A stretch of 64,000 nt of DNA from Sphingomonas xinjiangensis. Its GTDB lineage: Bacteria; Pseudomonadota; Alphaproteobacteria; Sphingomonadales; Sphingomonadaceae. The notes under the pieces are model-generated. The model was given only the letters and a program-made list of their open reading frames with translations. It had not been told where the DNA came from and did not search any database. This document shows positions 41,064 through 50,181 of the stretch, in pieces. Position numbers and translations under genes: made by a program. Positions within the stretch are counted from its first letter, which is position 1; every line of letters starts with the position of its first letter. The DNA lies in assembly GCF_014199255.1 (NCBI RefSeq), contig NZ_JACIJF010000006.1, forward strand, positions 1 to 64,000. The letters are read 5' to 3'.

Positions 41064-42884
41064 ATGCCTCCCCTAGATCCCGTGTCCCCGCCCGAGCGTC
41101 CGCTGCTTGGCACCATGAAGCGGTTCCTGCCCTATCTGTGGCCGCGCAACGCGCGCGAACTGCGGGTGCGGATCGTCCTCGCGATGGTTCTGGTGCTGAT
41201 CTCCAAGCTCATCCAGGTCTATGGCGCGCCCTTTGCCCTGCAAGGCGCGATCGACGGGATGGCCAATGGGTCGCGCGACGGGCTGTGGCTCGTGATCGCG
41301 CTCGTGGTGGGCTATGCCGCTGCACGGCTGGGCACGGTGTTGTTCGACAATTTGCGCAACGCGGTGTTCGAGAAGGTCGGGCAGGACGCATCGCGCCGGC
41401 TCGCCTCCGACGTGTTCGCCCATCTCCACCAGCTGGGCCTGCGCTTTCACCTGGAGCGACGCACGGGCGCGATCACCAAGGTGGTCGAGCGCGGCACGAA
41501 GAGCATCGACACGATGCTGTATTTCCTGCTGTTCAACATCGCCCCGACGATCCTGGAGCTGGTGCTGGTGCTCGGCATCTTCGGCACGCGCTTTGGCATG
41601 TGGCTGGTGATCGGCACGTCGGTGATGGTGGTGGTGTATATCGCCTTTACCCGCTGGGTGACCGACTGGCGTTCCAAGCTGCGCGAGCGGATGAACGATC
41701 TCGACACCGGCGCGGTGGCGCACGCGGTGGACTCGCTGCTCAACTTCGAGACGGTTAAATACTTCAACGCCGAAGCGCGCGAGGCCAAGCGCTACGACAC
41801 CGCCATGACGTTGTACATGAAGGCGGCGGTCACCTCAGAGAACTCGCTGGCCTGGCTCAACATCGGCCAGGCGATAATCACCAATTTGATGCTGGGCGCT
41901 GGCATGGCGCTGGTGGTGTTCGGGTGGAGCTCGGGCCGGTTCACCGCCGGCGACGTGGTGCTGGTGTCGACGCTACTAAGCCAGCTGTTCCGCCCGCTCG
42001 ACATGCTGGGATGGGTGTACCGCACCATCCGCCAGGGCGTGATCGACATGGGCAGCATGTTCGACCTGATCGACACGCGCGCCGAAGTGGTGGACGCACC
42101 GCATTCGATGCCGCTCCACGTGGAACGGGGGCACATCCGCTTCGAGAATGTCGAGTTCGGCTACGATCCCGACCGCCAGATCCTGAAGGGCATCGACCTG
42201 GACATTCCCGCCGGGGCGACGGTGGCGGTGGTGGGACCGTCGGGTGCGGGCAAGTCGACGCTCGCGCGGCTGATGTTCCGCTTCTACGACGTGACCAGCG
42301 GGCGGATCACGGTCGACGGGCAGGATCTGCGCGACGTGACGCAACATTCGCTGCGATCGGCGATCGGCATCGTGCCGCAGGACACGGTGCTGTTCAACGA
42401 CACCATCGGCTATAACATCGCCTATGGCCGCGAGGATGCCACGGCCGAGGACATCGCCAGTGCCGCACGCGGTGCGGCGATCGCCGGCTTCATCCAGGCG
42501 CTGCCCCAGGGGTTCGACACCCGCGTCGGCGAGCGCGGGCTGAAGCTGTCGGGCGGCGAGAAGCAGCGCGTTGCCATCGCCCGCACGCTGGTGAAGAACC
42601 CACCAATCCTGATCCTGGACGAGGCGACCAGCGCGTTGGACAGCCGTACAGAGGCTGACATCCAGGCGACCCTGGAGGCGATCGAACGCGGGCGAACGAC
42701 GATCGTCATCGCGCATCGGCTCTCCACCATCGTCCATGCCGACCGCATCGTCGTGCTCGAAAGCGGGCGGGTGGTCGAGCAGGGCAGCCATGCCGAGTTG
42801 CTGCGCCTGGGTGGCCTCTACGCCGAGATGTGGATGCGTCAGGCCCAGGAGCGGGAAGAAGGCGAGGACCTAGCGGCAGAGTAG
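41064..42884 (+). CDS. Atm1-type ABC exporter (fused permease and ATPase)
   Basis: 606 aa half-transporter. N-terminal permease with about six helices (VRIVLAMVLVLISKLIQVYG, DGLWLVIALVVGYAAARLGT, ILELVLVLGIFGTRFGMWLV). The stretch DSLLNFETVKYFNAEAREAK is characteristic of the Atm1 group. C-terminal ATPase: Walker A GPSGAGKST, signature LSGGEKQR, Walker B ILILDEATSALD, H-loop AHRLST. Atm1-type exporters move glutathione-linked compounds and metal-stress metabolites, and homologues confer heavy-metal tolerance. Substrate not predicted. Confidence 0.93.
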   Translation: MPPLDPVSPPERPLLGTMKRFLPYLWPRNARELRVRIVLAMVLVLISKLIQVYGAPFALQGAIDGMANGSRDGLWLVIALVVGYAAARLGTVLFDNLRNAVFEKVGQDASRRLASDVFAHLHQLGLRFHLERRTGAITKVVERGTKSIDTMLYFLLFNIAPTILELVLVLGIFGTRFGMWLVIGTSVMVVVYIAFTRWVTDWRSKLRERMNDLDTGAVAHAVDSLLNFETVKYFNAEAREAKRYDTAMTLYMKAAVTSENSLAWLNIGQAIITNLMLGAGMALVVFGWSSGRFTAGDVVLVSTLLSQLFRPLDMLGWVYRTIRQGVIDMGSMFDLIDTRAEVVDAPHSMPLHVERGHIRFENVEFGYDPDRQILKGIDLDIPAGATVAVVGPSGAGKSTLARLMFRFYDVTSGRITVDGQDLRDVTQHSLRSAIGIVPQDTVLFNDTIGYNIAYGREDATAEDIASAARGAAIAGFIQALPQGFDTRVGERGLKLSGGEKQRVAIARTLVKNPPILILDEATSALDSRTEADIQATLEAIERGRTTIVIAHRLSTIVHADRIVVLESGRVVEQGSHAELLRLGGLYAEMWMRQAQEREEGEDLAAE

Positions 42885-43140
42885 CAGGGACGCTGGCGCC
42901 GACGCACATGTGCTAGCTTTCGTAACCGCTCGTGCGTGAGACGAATCAATGAGCGCGCAAAGTAGCAGGCACGGTTTTGGCCGCGACTGCTGCGGCACTA
43001 TGACCGTCAGGACCGCTGGTATTGGAACCCCTGTGGGACCTTGCGAAGCCCGAGGCATTGTGCCCGCATGAAGCAGGCGCTGCGGGAGCTATCCCGACGC
43101 GCTGCTCGGGTTCGTCCGCCTCACGGGCTATCTGGACGCT

Positions 43141-43413
43141 TCAGGCGCGTAGGTCCTGCCACTCTGGATGCTGGGCGAGATAACCAGCAACAAAGCTGCA
43201 GACCGGACGGACTTTGCCGCCGGCGGCGCGCACTTGTCTCAATGCGCCCTCGATCAACCGGCTGCCCACCCCCTGCCCGCGCAGTGCAGCAGGCACCACG
43301 GTATGCGTGAATACCAACACATTGTTCTCTCGCTCATAGGCGGCGAAAGCGGTGTGGCCGTCCACTTCCAACTCGAAGCGCTGTTCGGCGGCATTGTCGA
43401 TTACGTCGTTCAT
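43141..43413 (-). CDS. GNAT-fold N-acetyltransferase, YidJ/NATD1-like
   Basis: 90 aa, start ATG at 43413. Compact GNAT: the acetyl-CoA loop is VPAALRGQGVGSRLIEGALR, followed by the characteristic end VCSFVAGYLAQHPEWQDL (C..f...yi..HPew). Members of this small family have no well-defined substrate. It sits divergent from the alpha/beta hydrolase gene, with 58 bp between the two starts. Confidence 0.85.
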   Translation of the reverse strand: MNDVIDNAAEQRFELEVDGHTAFAAYERENNVLVFTHTVVPAALRGQGVGSRLIEGALRQVRAAGGKVRPVCSFVAGYLAQHPEWQDLRA

Positions 43414-43471
43414 CGGGCACCTTTGCTGGCTGGCGCGTTCCTGATGCCTGGTTCCTATCGAGTGACGGCGG

Positions 43472-44401
43472 ATGAGAACAAGTAGGATGCTGGGGATGGT
43501 GGCGCTGGCGGGTGCCGGACTCGCGGGCTGGTCGGCCTTTGCGGCGCGCAAAGCCGAGGAATTGGCGCCTGCGGATGGGCTATTCATGCACCTGCCCGGT
43601 GGGCGACTGCATTATGTCGATCTGGGTCCGAAGGATGCGCCGGCGCTGGTGATGATCCACGGGTTGATGGGACAGCTGCGCAACTTCTCGCACTCGCTGG
43701 CCGAGCGCCTGATCGCGGATCACCGCGTGATCCTGGTCGATCGGCCCGGCTGGGGCTATTCGACCATCAAGGGATCGCGCCCCGGCATTGCCGGTCAGGC
43801 TGCGTCCGTCGCCGCGTTGATCGAGCAATTGGACCTGGATCGGCCATTGGTCGTCGGCCATTCGCTGGGCGGCGCAGTCGCGCTCGCATTGGGGCTGGGC
43901 CGGCCCGAGCTGATCCGCGGCCTTTCTCTCATTGCGCCGCTCAGCCAGCCGGTTGATCGTGCGCCCGGAGCTTTTGTGGGATTGTTGGCCCCCGCCCCGC
44001 TCCGCTTCGCTGCGGCATGGTTGGGCGCGGCACCTATGGGCACTCTCACGCGGCCGAGCATGGCGCGGGCGGTGTTCGCGCCCGATCCGGTGCCCGGGGA
44101 TTTTGTTACGCGAGGAGGCGGCGCACTGGCGATCCGTCCCAAAAGCTACATGGCCGGATCGTTCGAACTGCTGCACGTGCGGTCGGAAATGATAAAGCTT
44201 CGGGCGCGCTATGCCGAGATGCGGGTGCCCGTCGCAATCTTGTTCGGAGCGCAAGACCGGCTGCTCGATCCCACGCTGAACGGCGAGCAGACCGCGCGCG
44301 AGATCCCCGGCGCCACGCTGACGTTGGTCGATGGCGGACACATGCTGCCGGTGACGCATCCCGATGTCACCGCCGCCTGGCTGCGCGGCATCATGGCTTG
44401 A
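43472..44401 (+). CDS. Alpha/beta hydrolase
   Basis: 309 aa. N-terminal membrane anchor or signal (MLGMVALAGAGLAGWSAFAA). Catalytic parts: oxyanion HGLMGQLRNF, nucleophile in VVGHSLGGAVA, Asp in FGAQDRLLDP, His in GGHMLPVTHPD. Substrate cannot be told; some members are lipases or dehalogenases. The cap region is rich in Pro/Ala. Confidence 0.88.
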   Translation: MRTSRMLGMVALAGAGLAGWSAFAARKAEELAPADGLFMHLPGGRLHYVDLGPKDAPALVMIHGLMGQLRNFSHSLAERLIADHRVILVDRPGWGYSTIKGSRPGIAGQAASVAALIEQLDLDRPLVVGHSLGGAVALALGLGRPELIRGLSLIAPLSQPVDRAPGAFVGLLAPAPLRFAAAWLGAAPMGTLTRPSMARAVFAPDPVPGDFVTRGGGALAIRPKSYMAGSFELLHVRSEMIKLRARYAEMRVPVAILFGAQDRLLDPTLNGEQTAREIPGATLTLVDGGHMLPVTHPDVTAAWLRGIMA

Positions 44402-44503
44402 TCAGGCCAGCGGCGCGTCGCTGACGGACAGCTTTCACCGTTGGGAAGCCTCACCGAACGGCCGCCGGTTGCCTGCTTCTGCACGATCAACCGCCCGGCG
44501 AGT

Positions 44504-45964
44504 TCAACCCGATTCAGAGGGTTGCGTGGTCCAGCCGAGGCGGGGAATCGTGATCGAGCGCTTTCCCGCAAGATCGATGCGCGTCACGAACAACTCGCGG
44601 CTTTCGATATATTGCAGCAGACGGCGCACGCGGCCGAGCGAGCTGGTGCCATAGGTGGCGGCGATTTCCTGGTCGCTGGGGCACGGCAATCCTTCGCGGG
44701 CGGCGCGCGCAACGAGCAGGAATGGTCCGAGCATGTCGTCTGGAAGCGCGCGTGCAGCCTCAAGCGCCTGCGACCATTCCGCATCGGGATCGCCATGGAT
44801 GCCGGCACGCGCAGCCGACAGGCGCCGAGTGAAGGCTGACAGATCGAGCGGTGGCCGGGCGAGGCCAACCATTCGGCAGCGAACCAAGAAGTCCTGATAC
44901 AGCACCGATGGCGAGCGGAAGGCGGACTCCGTATCGGCGACGATCGCGCGCAGCACGTCGGTGACATGCCCGGCGGCTTCCTCCGGCTCCATTTCGGGTC
45001 CGGTGTCCGCCACTGAAGGAACCGAGCGGGCAAGTGCCTGGAGCAGCGTTTCCGATCGGGCGGGCGTGGCCGTCGCGGGCGTCGTGGGCTCGGGCGGAAC
45101 CCAGCTTGGCTCGGCGGGGGCGAGCAGCAGTTCCTTCATGTCTCCAGCAGGAGCCTCAGGCAGCGGCGTGAGCTTGGGGCTCGAACTGCGCGCAGAGGTC
45201 TCCACTGCCCCGATCCGGATTGCCACCGGGCGACGGGCTACGGCTGGGCCGAGCGCCAGAAAGGTACCGCGCTGCAGGTCGCGGATGGCTTCGGCCTGAC
45301 GGCGCTCCATGCCAAGCAGATCGGCGGCACGGGCCATGTCGATGTCGAGAAAGGTACGGCCCATCAGGAAGTTCGATGCTTCCGCAGCGACATTCTTGGC
45401 CAGCTTGGCAAGCCGCTGCGTGGCGATCACGCCGGCAAGCCCGCGCTTGCGGCCGCGGCACATCAGGTTGGTCATGGCAGAAAGCGACGCGCGGCGGACG
45501 TCCTCGGCGACCTCGCCGCCGCCGGCCGGCGCGAACAGCTGCGCCTCGTCGACCACGACAAGCGCAGGATACCAATGTTCGCGCGGGGCATCGAACATGC
45601 CGTTCAGGAAGGCGGCGGCGCACTTCATCTGCCCTTCCGCTTCAAGCCCTTCCAGGCTCAACACCACGGAGGCGCGATGCTCGCGGATGCGCGCGGCGAA
45701 GCGGGCGACATCGCGCTCGCTATGCTCCGAAGCTTCGATGGAAAGGTGGCCGTATCGGTCGCTCAGCGTGACGAAGTCGCCTTCGGGATCAATAATCACC
45801 TGCTGGACATGCCCGGCGCTGCGTTCGAGCAGGCGGCGGAGCAGATGCGACTTTCCCGATCCCGAATTGCCCTGGACGAGAAGCCGCGTGGCGAGGAGTT
45901 CCTCCAGGTCCATACCCACGGGCGCTCCGCCCGCGTCCAACCCCATGTCCACGCTTACTGTCAT
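44504..45964 (-). CDS. HerA-like ATPase (DUF87/helicase HerA family)
   Basis: 486 aa from the ATG at 45964. FtsK/HerA-type motor: Walker A VQGNSGSGKSHLLRR (near residue 35), Walker B ALVVVDEAQLFAP (near 140), then RGRKRGLAGVIATQRLAKLAK. The C-terminal half (after residue 235) is Pro/Ala-rich, followed by a helical section (SPSVLYQDFLVRCRMVGLA). HerA acts with the nuclease NurA in archaea; no nurA is visible here. Divergent from recQ, which suggests DNA repair. Confidence 0.87.
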   Translation of the reverse strand: MTVSVDMGLDAGGAPVGMDLEELLATRLLVQGNSGSGKSHLLRRLLERSAGHVQQVIIDPEGDFVTLSDRYGHLSIEASEHSERDVARFAARIREHRASVVLSLEGLEAEGQMKCAAAFLNGMFDAPREHWYPALVVVDEAQLFAPAGGGEVAEDVRRASLSAMTNLMCRGRKRGLAGVIATQRLAKLAKNVAAEASNFLMGRTFLDIDMARAADLLGMERRQAEAIRDLQRGTFLALGPAVARRPVAIRIGAVETSARSSSPKLTPLPEAPAGDMKELLLAPAEPSWVPPEPTTPATATPARSETLLQALARSVPSVADTGPEMEPEEAAGHVTDVLRAIVADTESAFRSPSVLYQDFLVRCRMVGLARPPLDLSAFTRRLSAARAGIHGDPDAEWSQALEAARALPDDMLGPFLLVARAAREGLPCPSDQEIAATYGTSSLGRVRRLLQYIESRELFVTRIDLAGKRSITIPRLGWTTQPSESG

Positions 45965-46090
45965 TGCCGCCTGCTTTGGCGGGCGCAGCGCGCAGCGGCA
46001 AGGGCGCCACGGCGAAAAGCTGTGAGTGCTCGTTGCGGGTACGGAACCGCTGCCTCGACAGGGTGGCTCGGCGAGCCTAGGTCCTCGGCG

Positions 46091-47860
46091 ATGGCCGATC
46101 CCGTTGAAATCCTGCGTTCTACTTTCGGCTTTGCGGGCTTCCGGGGCGTTCAGGACCAGGTCGTCGGGCGCGTCATGCGGGGGGCCAACACGCTGGCGGT
46201 GATGCCCACGGGTGCGGGCAAGTCGCTGTGCTACCAGGTGCCGTCGCTGGCGCTGGAGGGCACGTGCGTGGTGGTGTCGCCGCTGATTGCGCTGATGCAC
46301 GACCAGCTGCGCGCAGCCGAAGCGGTTGGCATTCGCGCGGCGACGTTGACGAGCGTGGACGAGAACCGCGAGGAAACGATCCAGCGCTTCCGGGCTGGCC
46401 AGCTCGATCTGCTATATGTCGCGCCGGAACGCGCCTCCAGCGAGCATTTTCGAAACCTTCTGAGCCAAGCGCGCTTGTCGCTGTTCGCCATCGACGAGGC
46501 GCATTGCGTGTCCGAATGGGGGCATGACTTTCGCCCGGACTACCGCTTGCTGCGGCCGCTGCTCGACCGGTTCGAGGATGTGCCGCGGCTGGCGCTGACC
46601 GCGACTGCCGACGCGCACACCCGCGCGGATATTTGCGAGCAGCTGGGCATCCCGCACGAGGGCATGATCGTCGCGGGTTTCGACCGGCCCAACATCCGCT
46701 ACACGATTCAGCCGCGCGAGAACACGACGCGACAGGTGATGGACGTAATGGCCGATAATCCCGGGCCAGGCATCGTCTATGTCCAGACCCGCGCCGGCGT
46801 GGAAAAGCTCGCCGAGAAGCTGGCGGAGACGGGGCGCCCGGTGCTGGCTTATCATGCCGGGCTCGACCCACAGGTGCGGCGCCGCAACCAGGCGGCGTTC
46901 GTGGCGTCCGAAGACATGGTGATCGTCGCCACTGTCGCGTTCGGCATGGGGATCGACAAGCCGGATGTGCGCTTCGTCGCGCATGCCGGGCTGCCCAAGT
47001 CGATCGAGGGCTATTATCAGGAAACCGGCCGTGCCGGCCGGGACGGTGATCCGGCGGTCGCACATCTGTTCTGGGGCGCCGACGATTTCGCGCGGGCGCG
47101 CCAGCGGATCGGCGAAGTGGAGACGGGGCGCCAGCCGGGGGAGCGGGCGCGGCTGACTGCGCTGGGCGCGCTGGTGGAAACCGCCGAGTGCCGGCGGCGC
47201 ATCCTGCTGCGGCATTTCGGCGAAGAGGATACGCCCGAACAATGCGGCAATTGCGACAACTGCCTGTCGCCGCCCGCTGCGGTGGACGCGGGGGTGGTCG
47301 CGCAGAAGTTCCTGTCGGCGGTGTTCCGCACCGGCATGATGTTCGGCACCGGCTATATCGAGAGCGTCCTGCTTGGCCAATCGAGCGAGCGTAGCCTGAT
47401 GAACGGGCACGAAAAGCTCTCGGTATTCGGCATCGTGAGTGGCGACGAGGCCGCGCTGCTGAAGCCGGTGTCGCGCGCGCTTCTGTTGCGCGATGCGCTG
47501 CGCACCAATGCCCATGGCGGACTGGAGTTCGGACCGGCTGCGAAAGCGATCCTGAAAGGTGAGACGGGGCTGAAGCTGGTGCTGCCGCCCAAGCGCGACC
47601 GACGAGGCAAGCGGGGTGCCGCGGGTGGCGCCAATCCGATCGGCAACCCGCTGTTCGAGGCGCTGCGGGCCAAGCGGCGCGAGATCGCACAGGAGACCGG
47701 CTTACCGCCCTATGTGATCTTCCATGACTCGGTGCTGCGCGACATGGCGATGAGCAAGCCTACGAGCCTGGCCGAGCTTGGGCGGATATCGGGCGTTGGC
47801 GCGCGCAAGCTCGACGCCTATGGATCGGAGTTTCTGCTAGTGATCCGGGAGGCGGCATGA
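46091..47860 (+). CDS. recQ: RecQ family ATP-dependent DNA helicase
   Basis: 589 aa. Helicase motifs: I MPTGAGKSLCYQVPSL, II DEAHCVSEWGHDFRPDY, III ALTATAD, IV-VI YVQTRAGVEKLAEKL, ATVAFGMGIDKPDVRFV, QETGRAGRDGDPA. RecQ zinc-binding motif CRRRILLRHFG..CGNCDNC and a C-terminal HRDC domain (FEALRAKRREIAQETGLPPY..SVLRDMA). 3'-5' unwinding in recombination and fork repair. Start ATG at 46091; the reading frame opens far upstream but only this start fits RecQ. Overlaps the next gene by 4 bp. Confidence 0.95.
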   Translation: MADPVEILRSTFGFAGFRGVQDQVVGRVMRGANTLAVMPTGAGKSLCYQVPSLALEGTCVVVSPLIALMHDQLRAAEAVGIRAATLTSVDENREETIQRFRAGQLDLLYVAPERASSEHFRNLLSQARLSLFAIDEAHCVSEWGHDFRPDYRLLRPLLDRFEDVPRLALTATADAHTRADICEQLGIPHEGMIVAGFDRPNIRYTIQPRENTTRQVMDVMADNPGPGIVYVQTRAGVEKLAEKLAETGRPVLAYHAGLDPQVRRRNQAAFVASEDMVIVATVAFGMGIDKPDVRFVAHAGLPKSIEGYYQETGRAGRDGDPAVAHLFWGADDFARARQRIGEVETGRQPGERARLTALGALVETAECRRRILLRHFGEEDTPEQCGNCDNCLSPPAAVDAGVVAQKFLSAVFRTGMMFGTGYIESVLLGQSSERSLMNGHEKLSVFGIVSGDEAALLKPVSRALLLRDALRTNAHGGLEFGPAAKAILKGETGLKLVLPPKRDRRGKRGAAGGANPIGNPLFEALRAKRREIAQETGLPPYVIFHDSVLRDMAMSKPTSLAELGRISGVGARKLDAYGSEFLLVIREAA

Positions 47861-48291
47861 TCCGCAGAGTTGACGACAAGATTTCGGTGGCGCCCCAGAT
47901 TTCGCCCGAGCAGGTCCCTGCCCTGGCCGAGGCCGGGTTCACCGCCATCATCAACAACCGCCCCGATGGCGAGGAGTTGGCGCAACCCGACGGCGCCGCG
48001 CTACGCCAAGCCGCGGAAGCGGCGGGGCTGGCCTATACGGCGATTCCGGTGACGCATGCCGGCTTTTCGGCAGTACAGGTCGAGGCGATGGCTGAGGCAT
48101 TGGAGCAGGCGCGGGGGCCGGTGCTGGCCTATTGCCGTTCGGGTACGCGCTCGTGCAACCTGTGGGCGCTGGCTGAGGCGAGCCGGGGTGGCGATCCTGA
48201 CGCGCTGACCGCCAAGGCGGCCGGGGCGGGATATGACATCGAGGGGATCCGGCCGCTGCTGGATGCGCTTTCGGGTCGGGCCACTATCTAG
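47857..48291 (+). CDS. TIGR01244 family phosphatase-like/sulfurtransferase-like protein
   Basis: 144 aa, the DUF442 (Blh-like) fold related to protein tyrosine phosphatases. N-terminal half has SPEQVPALAEAGFTAIINNRPDGEE (family signature), and the active-site loop is VLAYCRSGTRSCNLWA (CX5R with Cys and Arg). Neighbours and homologues are linked to sulfide or beta-lactam stress, but the real reaction is not established. 4-bp overlap with recQ, so co-translated. Confidence 0.88.
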   Translation: MIRRVDDKISVAPQISPEQVPALAEAGFTAIINNRPDGEELAQPDGAALRQAAEAAGLAYTAIPVTHAGFSAVQVEAMAEALEQARGPVLAYCRSGTRSCNLWALAEASRGGDPDALTAKAAGAGYDIEGIRPLLDALSGRATI

Positions 48292-48332
48292 TCGACGCGG
48301 AAAACGCGTGTCGATCCTGCTAAGCTATTGAT

Positions 48333-48362
48333 AAAAAAGAGCCGGTGGTTTTAGCCACCGGC
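48333..48362 (-). terminator. Terminator after amtB
   Basis: On the minus strand GCCGGTGG (48362-48355) and CCACCGGC (48348-48341) form an 8-bp stem, and the AAAAAA run at 48333-48338 on the plus strand gives the U run. It ends the glnK-amtB operon. Confidence 0.85.
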
Positions 48363-48421
48363 CCAGTGCGTCCGCAGGAGGAACATCGTGTGGCGCGCCG
48401 CACAGCGGCGCCCCGAATGCG

Positions 48422-49777
48422 TCAGTAATTGTAGGCGCGCTCGCCATGCTCGCCGAGGTCGAGCCCTTCGACTTCGACCTCTGGCTTCACGCGGCCCCCG
48501 GTGAGCGCCTTGGCGATCGCATAGGCGATGGCGGTACCGGCCGCGGCCCAAACGATGGTGGTGCCGACCGCGCCGAGCTGAACCAGCAGCTTGGCACCCA
48601 TGTCGTAGTCCGCCGCGCCCGGCCCACCCAGCGACGGCGCATAGACGACCGCGGTGCCGACCGCGCCGACCATGCCGCCGACCCCGTGAATGCCGAACGC
48701 GTCGAGCGAGTCGTCATAGCCGAGCCTGGGCTTCACCACCGTGACGAAGGCGAAGCAGACCAGCGAGGCGATGGCGCCGAGCACGATGGCGCCGAACGGC
48801 CCCGAATTGCCCGCCGCCGGGGTGACCGCGACCAGGCCGGCGATGATGCCCGAGCAGAAGCCGAGCGCCGACCCCTTGTGGCCCGAAAACCGCTCTGCCA
48901 GCATCCAGAACAGACCCGCCGAGGCAGTCGCCACGAAGGTGTTGATCATTGCCAGTGCCGCCGAGCCATTGGCTTCGAGCGCCGAACCGGCGTTGAAGCC
49001 AAACCAACCGACCCAGAGCAGCCCGGTGCCGACCATGGTCAACGTCAGGCTGTGCGGCGCCATGCGCTCGGTCGGATAGCCGATGCGCTTGCCCAGCAGC
49101 AGCGCGAGCACCAGCGCCGAAACGCCGGCATTGACGTGCACCACCGTGCCGCCGGCGAAATCGAGTGCGCCGGCCTTGAAGAACAGCCCGCTCGCCGCCC
49201 AGACCATGTGCGCGATCGGGAAATACACGATGGTCAGCCAGATCAGCGCGAAAACCATGACGGCGGAGAATTTGATCCGCTCCACCACCGAGCCCAGCAC
49301 CAGCGCGATCGTGATCGCGGCAAAGGTCATCTGGAACGAAATGAAGACATATTCCGGGATCTCGACCCCGGCGGTGAAGGTCGCGGCCTGCGACGCCGGC
49401 GTCACGCCCTTGAGCAGCAGCTTGTCGAAGTTGGAGACGAAGTTGCTGAGGCCGGAGCTATAGTCCGGGCCAAAGGCCATGGTGTAGCCCCACATCACCC
49501 ATATCAGCATGGCGAGCGCGGCGACCGCGCCGATCTGCGTCATCACCGAGAGCATGTTCTTGGTGCGGGCAAGGCCGCCATAGAATAGCGCCAGGCCCGG
49601 CAGGATCATCATCAGGACCAGGATGGTCGAGGTCATCATCCAGGCGGTGTCGCCCTTGTTCACCGTGGCGGTGGGTGCCGTGGCCGGCGCCTGGAGCGCG
49701 GCGTCCTGCGCCCAGGCTGGCAGCGCGGCGAACAGTGCGAGCCCCGCCCCTGCCGCCAATTTGGTCGAAAGCTTCAT
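48422..49777 (-). CDS. amtB: Ammonium transporter AmtB
   Basis: 451 aa. The ATG at 49777 has AAGGGGG five bases upstream and starts a signal peptide (LAAGAGLALFAALPAWAQ); a longer start at 49795 is less good. Eleven membrane helices follow, with AmtB blocks WVMWGYTMAFGPDYSSG, GGTVVHVNAGVSALVLALLLG (pore His region), GAALGFCSGIIAGLVA-type loop and ADYDMGAKLLVQ near the C-terminus. Moves ammonium across the cytoplasmic membrane. 14 bp after glnK. Confidence 0.95.
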   Translation of the reverse strand: MKLSTKLAAGAGLALFAALPAWAQDAALQAPATAPTATVNKGDTAWMMTSTILVLMMILPGLALFYGGLARTKNMLSVMTQIGAVAALAMLIWVMWGYTMAFGPDYSSGLSNFVSNFDKLLLKGVTPASQAATFTAGVEIPEYVFISFQMTFAAITIALVLGSVVERIKFSAVMVFALIWLTIVYFPIAHMVWAASGLFFKAGALDFAGGTVVHVNAGVSALVLALLLGKRIGYPTERMAPHSLTLTMVGTGLLWVGWFGFNAGSALEANGSAALAMINTFVATASAGLFWMLAERFSGHKGSALGFCSGIIAGLVAVTPAAGNSGPFGAIVLGAIASLVCFAFVTVVKPRLGYDDSLDAFGIHGVGGMVGAVGTAVVYAPSLGGPGAADYDMGAKLLVQLGAVGTTIVWAAAGTAIAYAIAKALTGGRVKPEVEVEGLDLGEHGERAYNY

Positions 49778-49791
49778 CGTGGCCCCCTTCA

Positions 49792-50130
49792 TCACAATGC
49801 GGTTTCGTTGGTTTCGCCGGTGCGTATCCGCACGGCCTGGCCGAGATCGAGCACGAAGATCTTGCCGTCGCCGATCGCGCCGGTGCTGGCCGCGGCCTGG
49901 ATCGTTTCCACGGCGCGGTCGGCCAGGTCGCTTCCCACGGCGACCTCGATCTTGATCTTGGGCACCATGTTGGTGCTGTATTCGGCGCCGCGATAAATCT
50001 CGGTCTGGCCCTTTTGCCGGCCGAAGCCCTTCACCTCGGTCACGGTCATGCCGGTGACGCCCACGCCCGTGAGCGCCTCGCGCACCTCATCCAGCTTGAA
50101 TGGTTTGATGATGGCGATGATGAATTTCAT
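49792..50130 (-). CDS. glnK: Nitrogen regulatory PII protein GlnK
   Basis: 112 aa, full length. The T-loop EIYRGAEYSTNMVPK has the uridylylated Tyr51. N-terminal MKFIIAIIKPFKLDEVREAL and the late signature TGAIGDGKIFVLDL are complete. PII binds ATP, ADP and 2-oxoglutarate and plugs AmtB when nitrogen is plentiful. First gene of the operon, behind a sigma-54 promoter. Confidence 0.95.
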   Translation of the reverse strand: MKFIIAIIKPFKLDEVREALTGVGVTGMTVTEVKGFGRQKGQTEIYRGAEYSTNMVPKIKIEVAVGSDLADRAVETIQAAASTGAIGDGKIFVLDLGQAVRIRTGETNETAL

Positions 50131-50165
50131 GCCGCCCCCCTGGCGATTGTCCTGCCGAGGAGCTC

Positions 50166-50181
50166 TGCAAGGGGCATGCCA
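50166..50181 (-). promoter_or_regulatory. Sigma-54 promoter of glnK-amtB
   Basis: The minus strand reads TGGCATGCCCCTTGCA, a one-base difference from the consensus TGGCACG-N4-TTGCA. It is 36 bases upstream of the glnK ATG, so start of transcription near 50155. NtrC should activate it; no convincing NtrC site was found. Confidence 0.8.
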
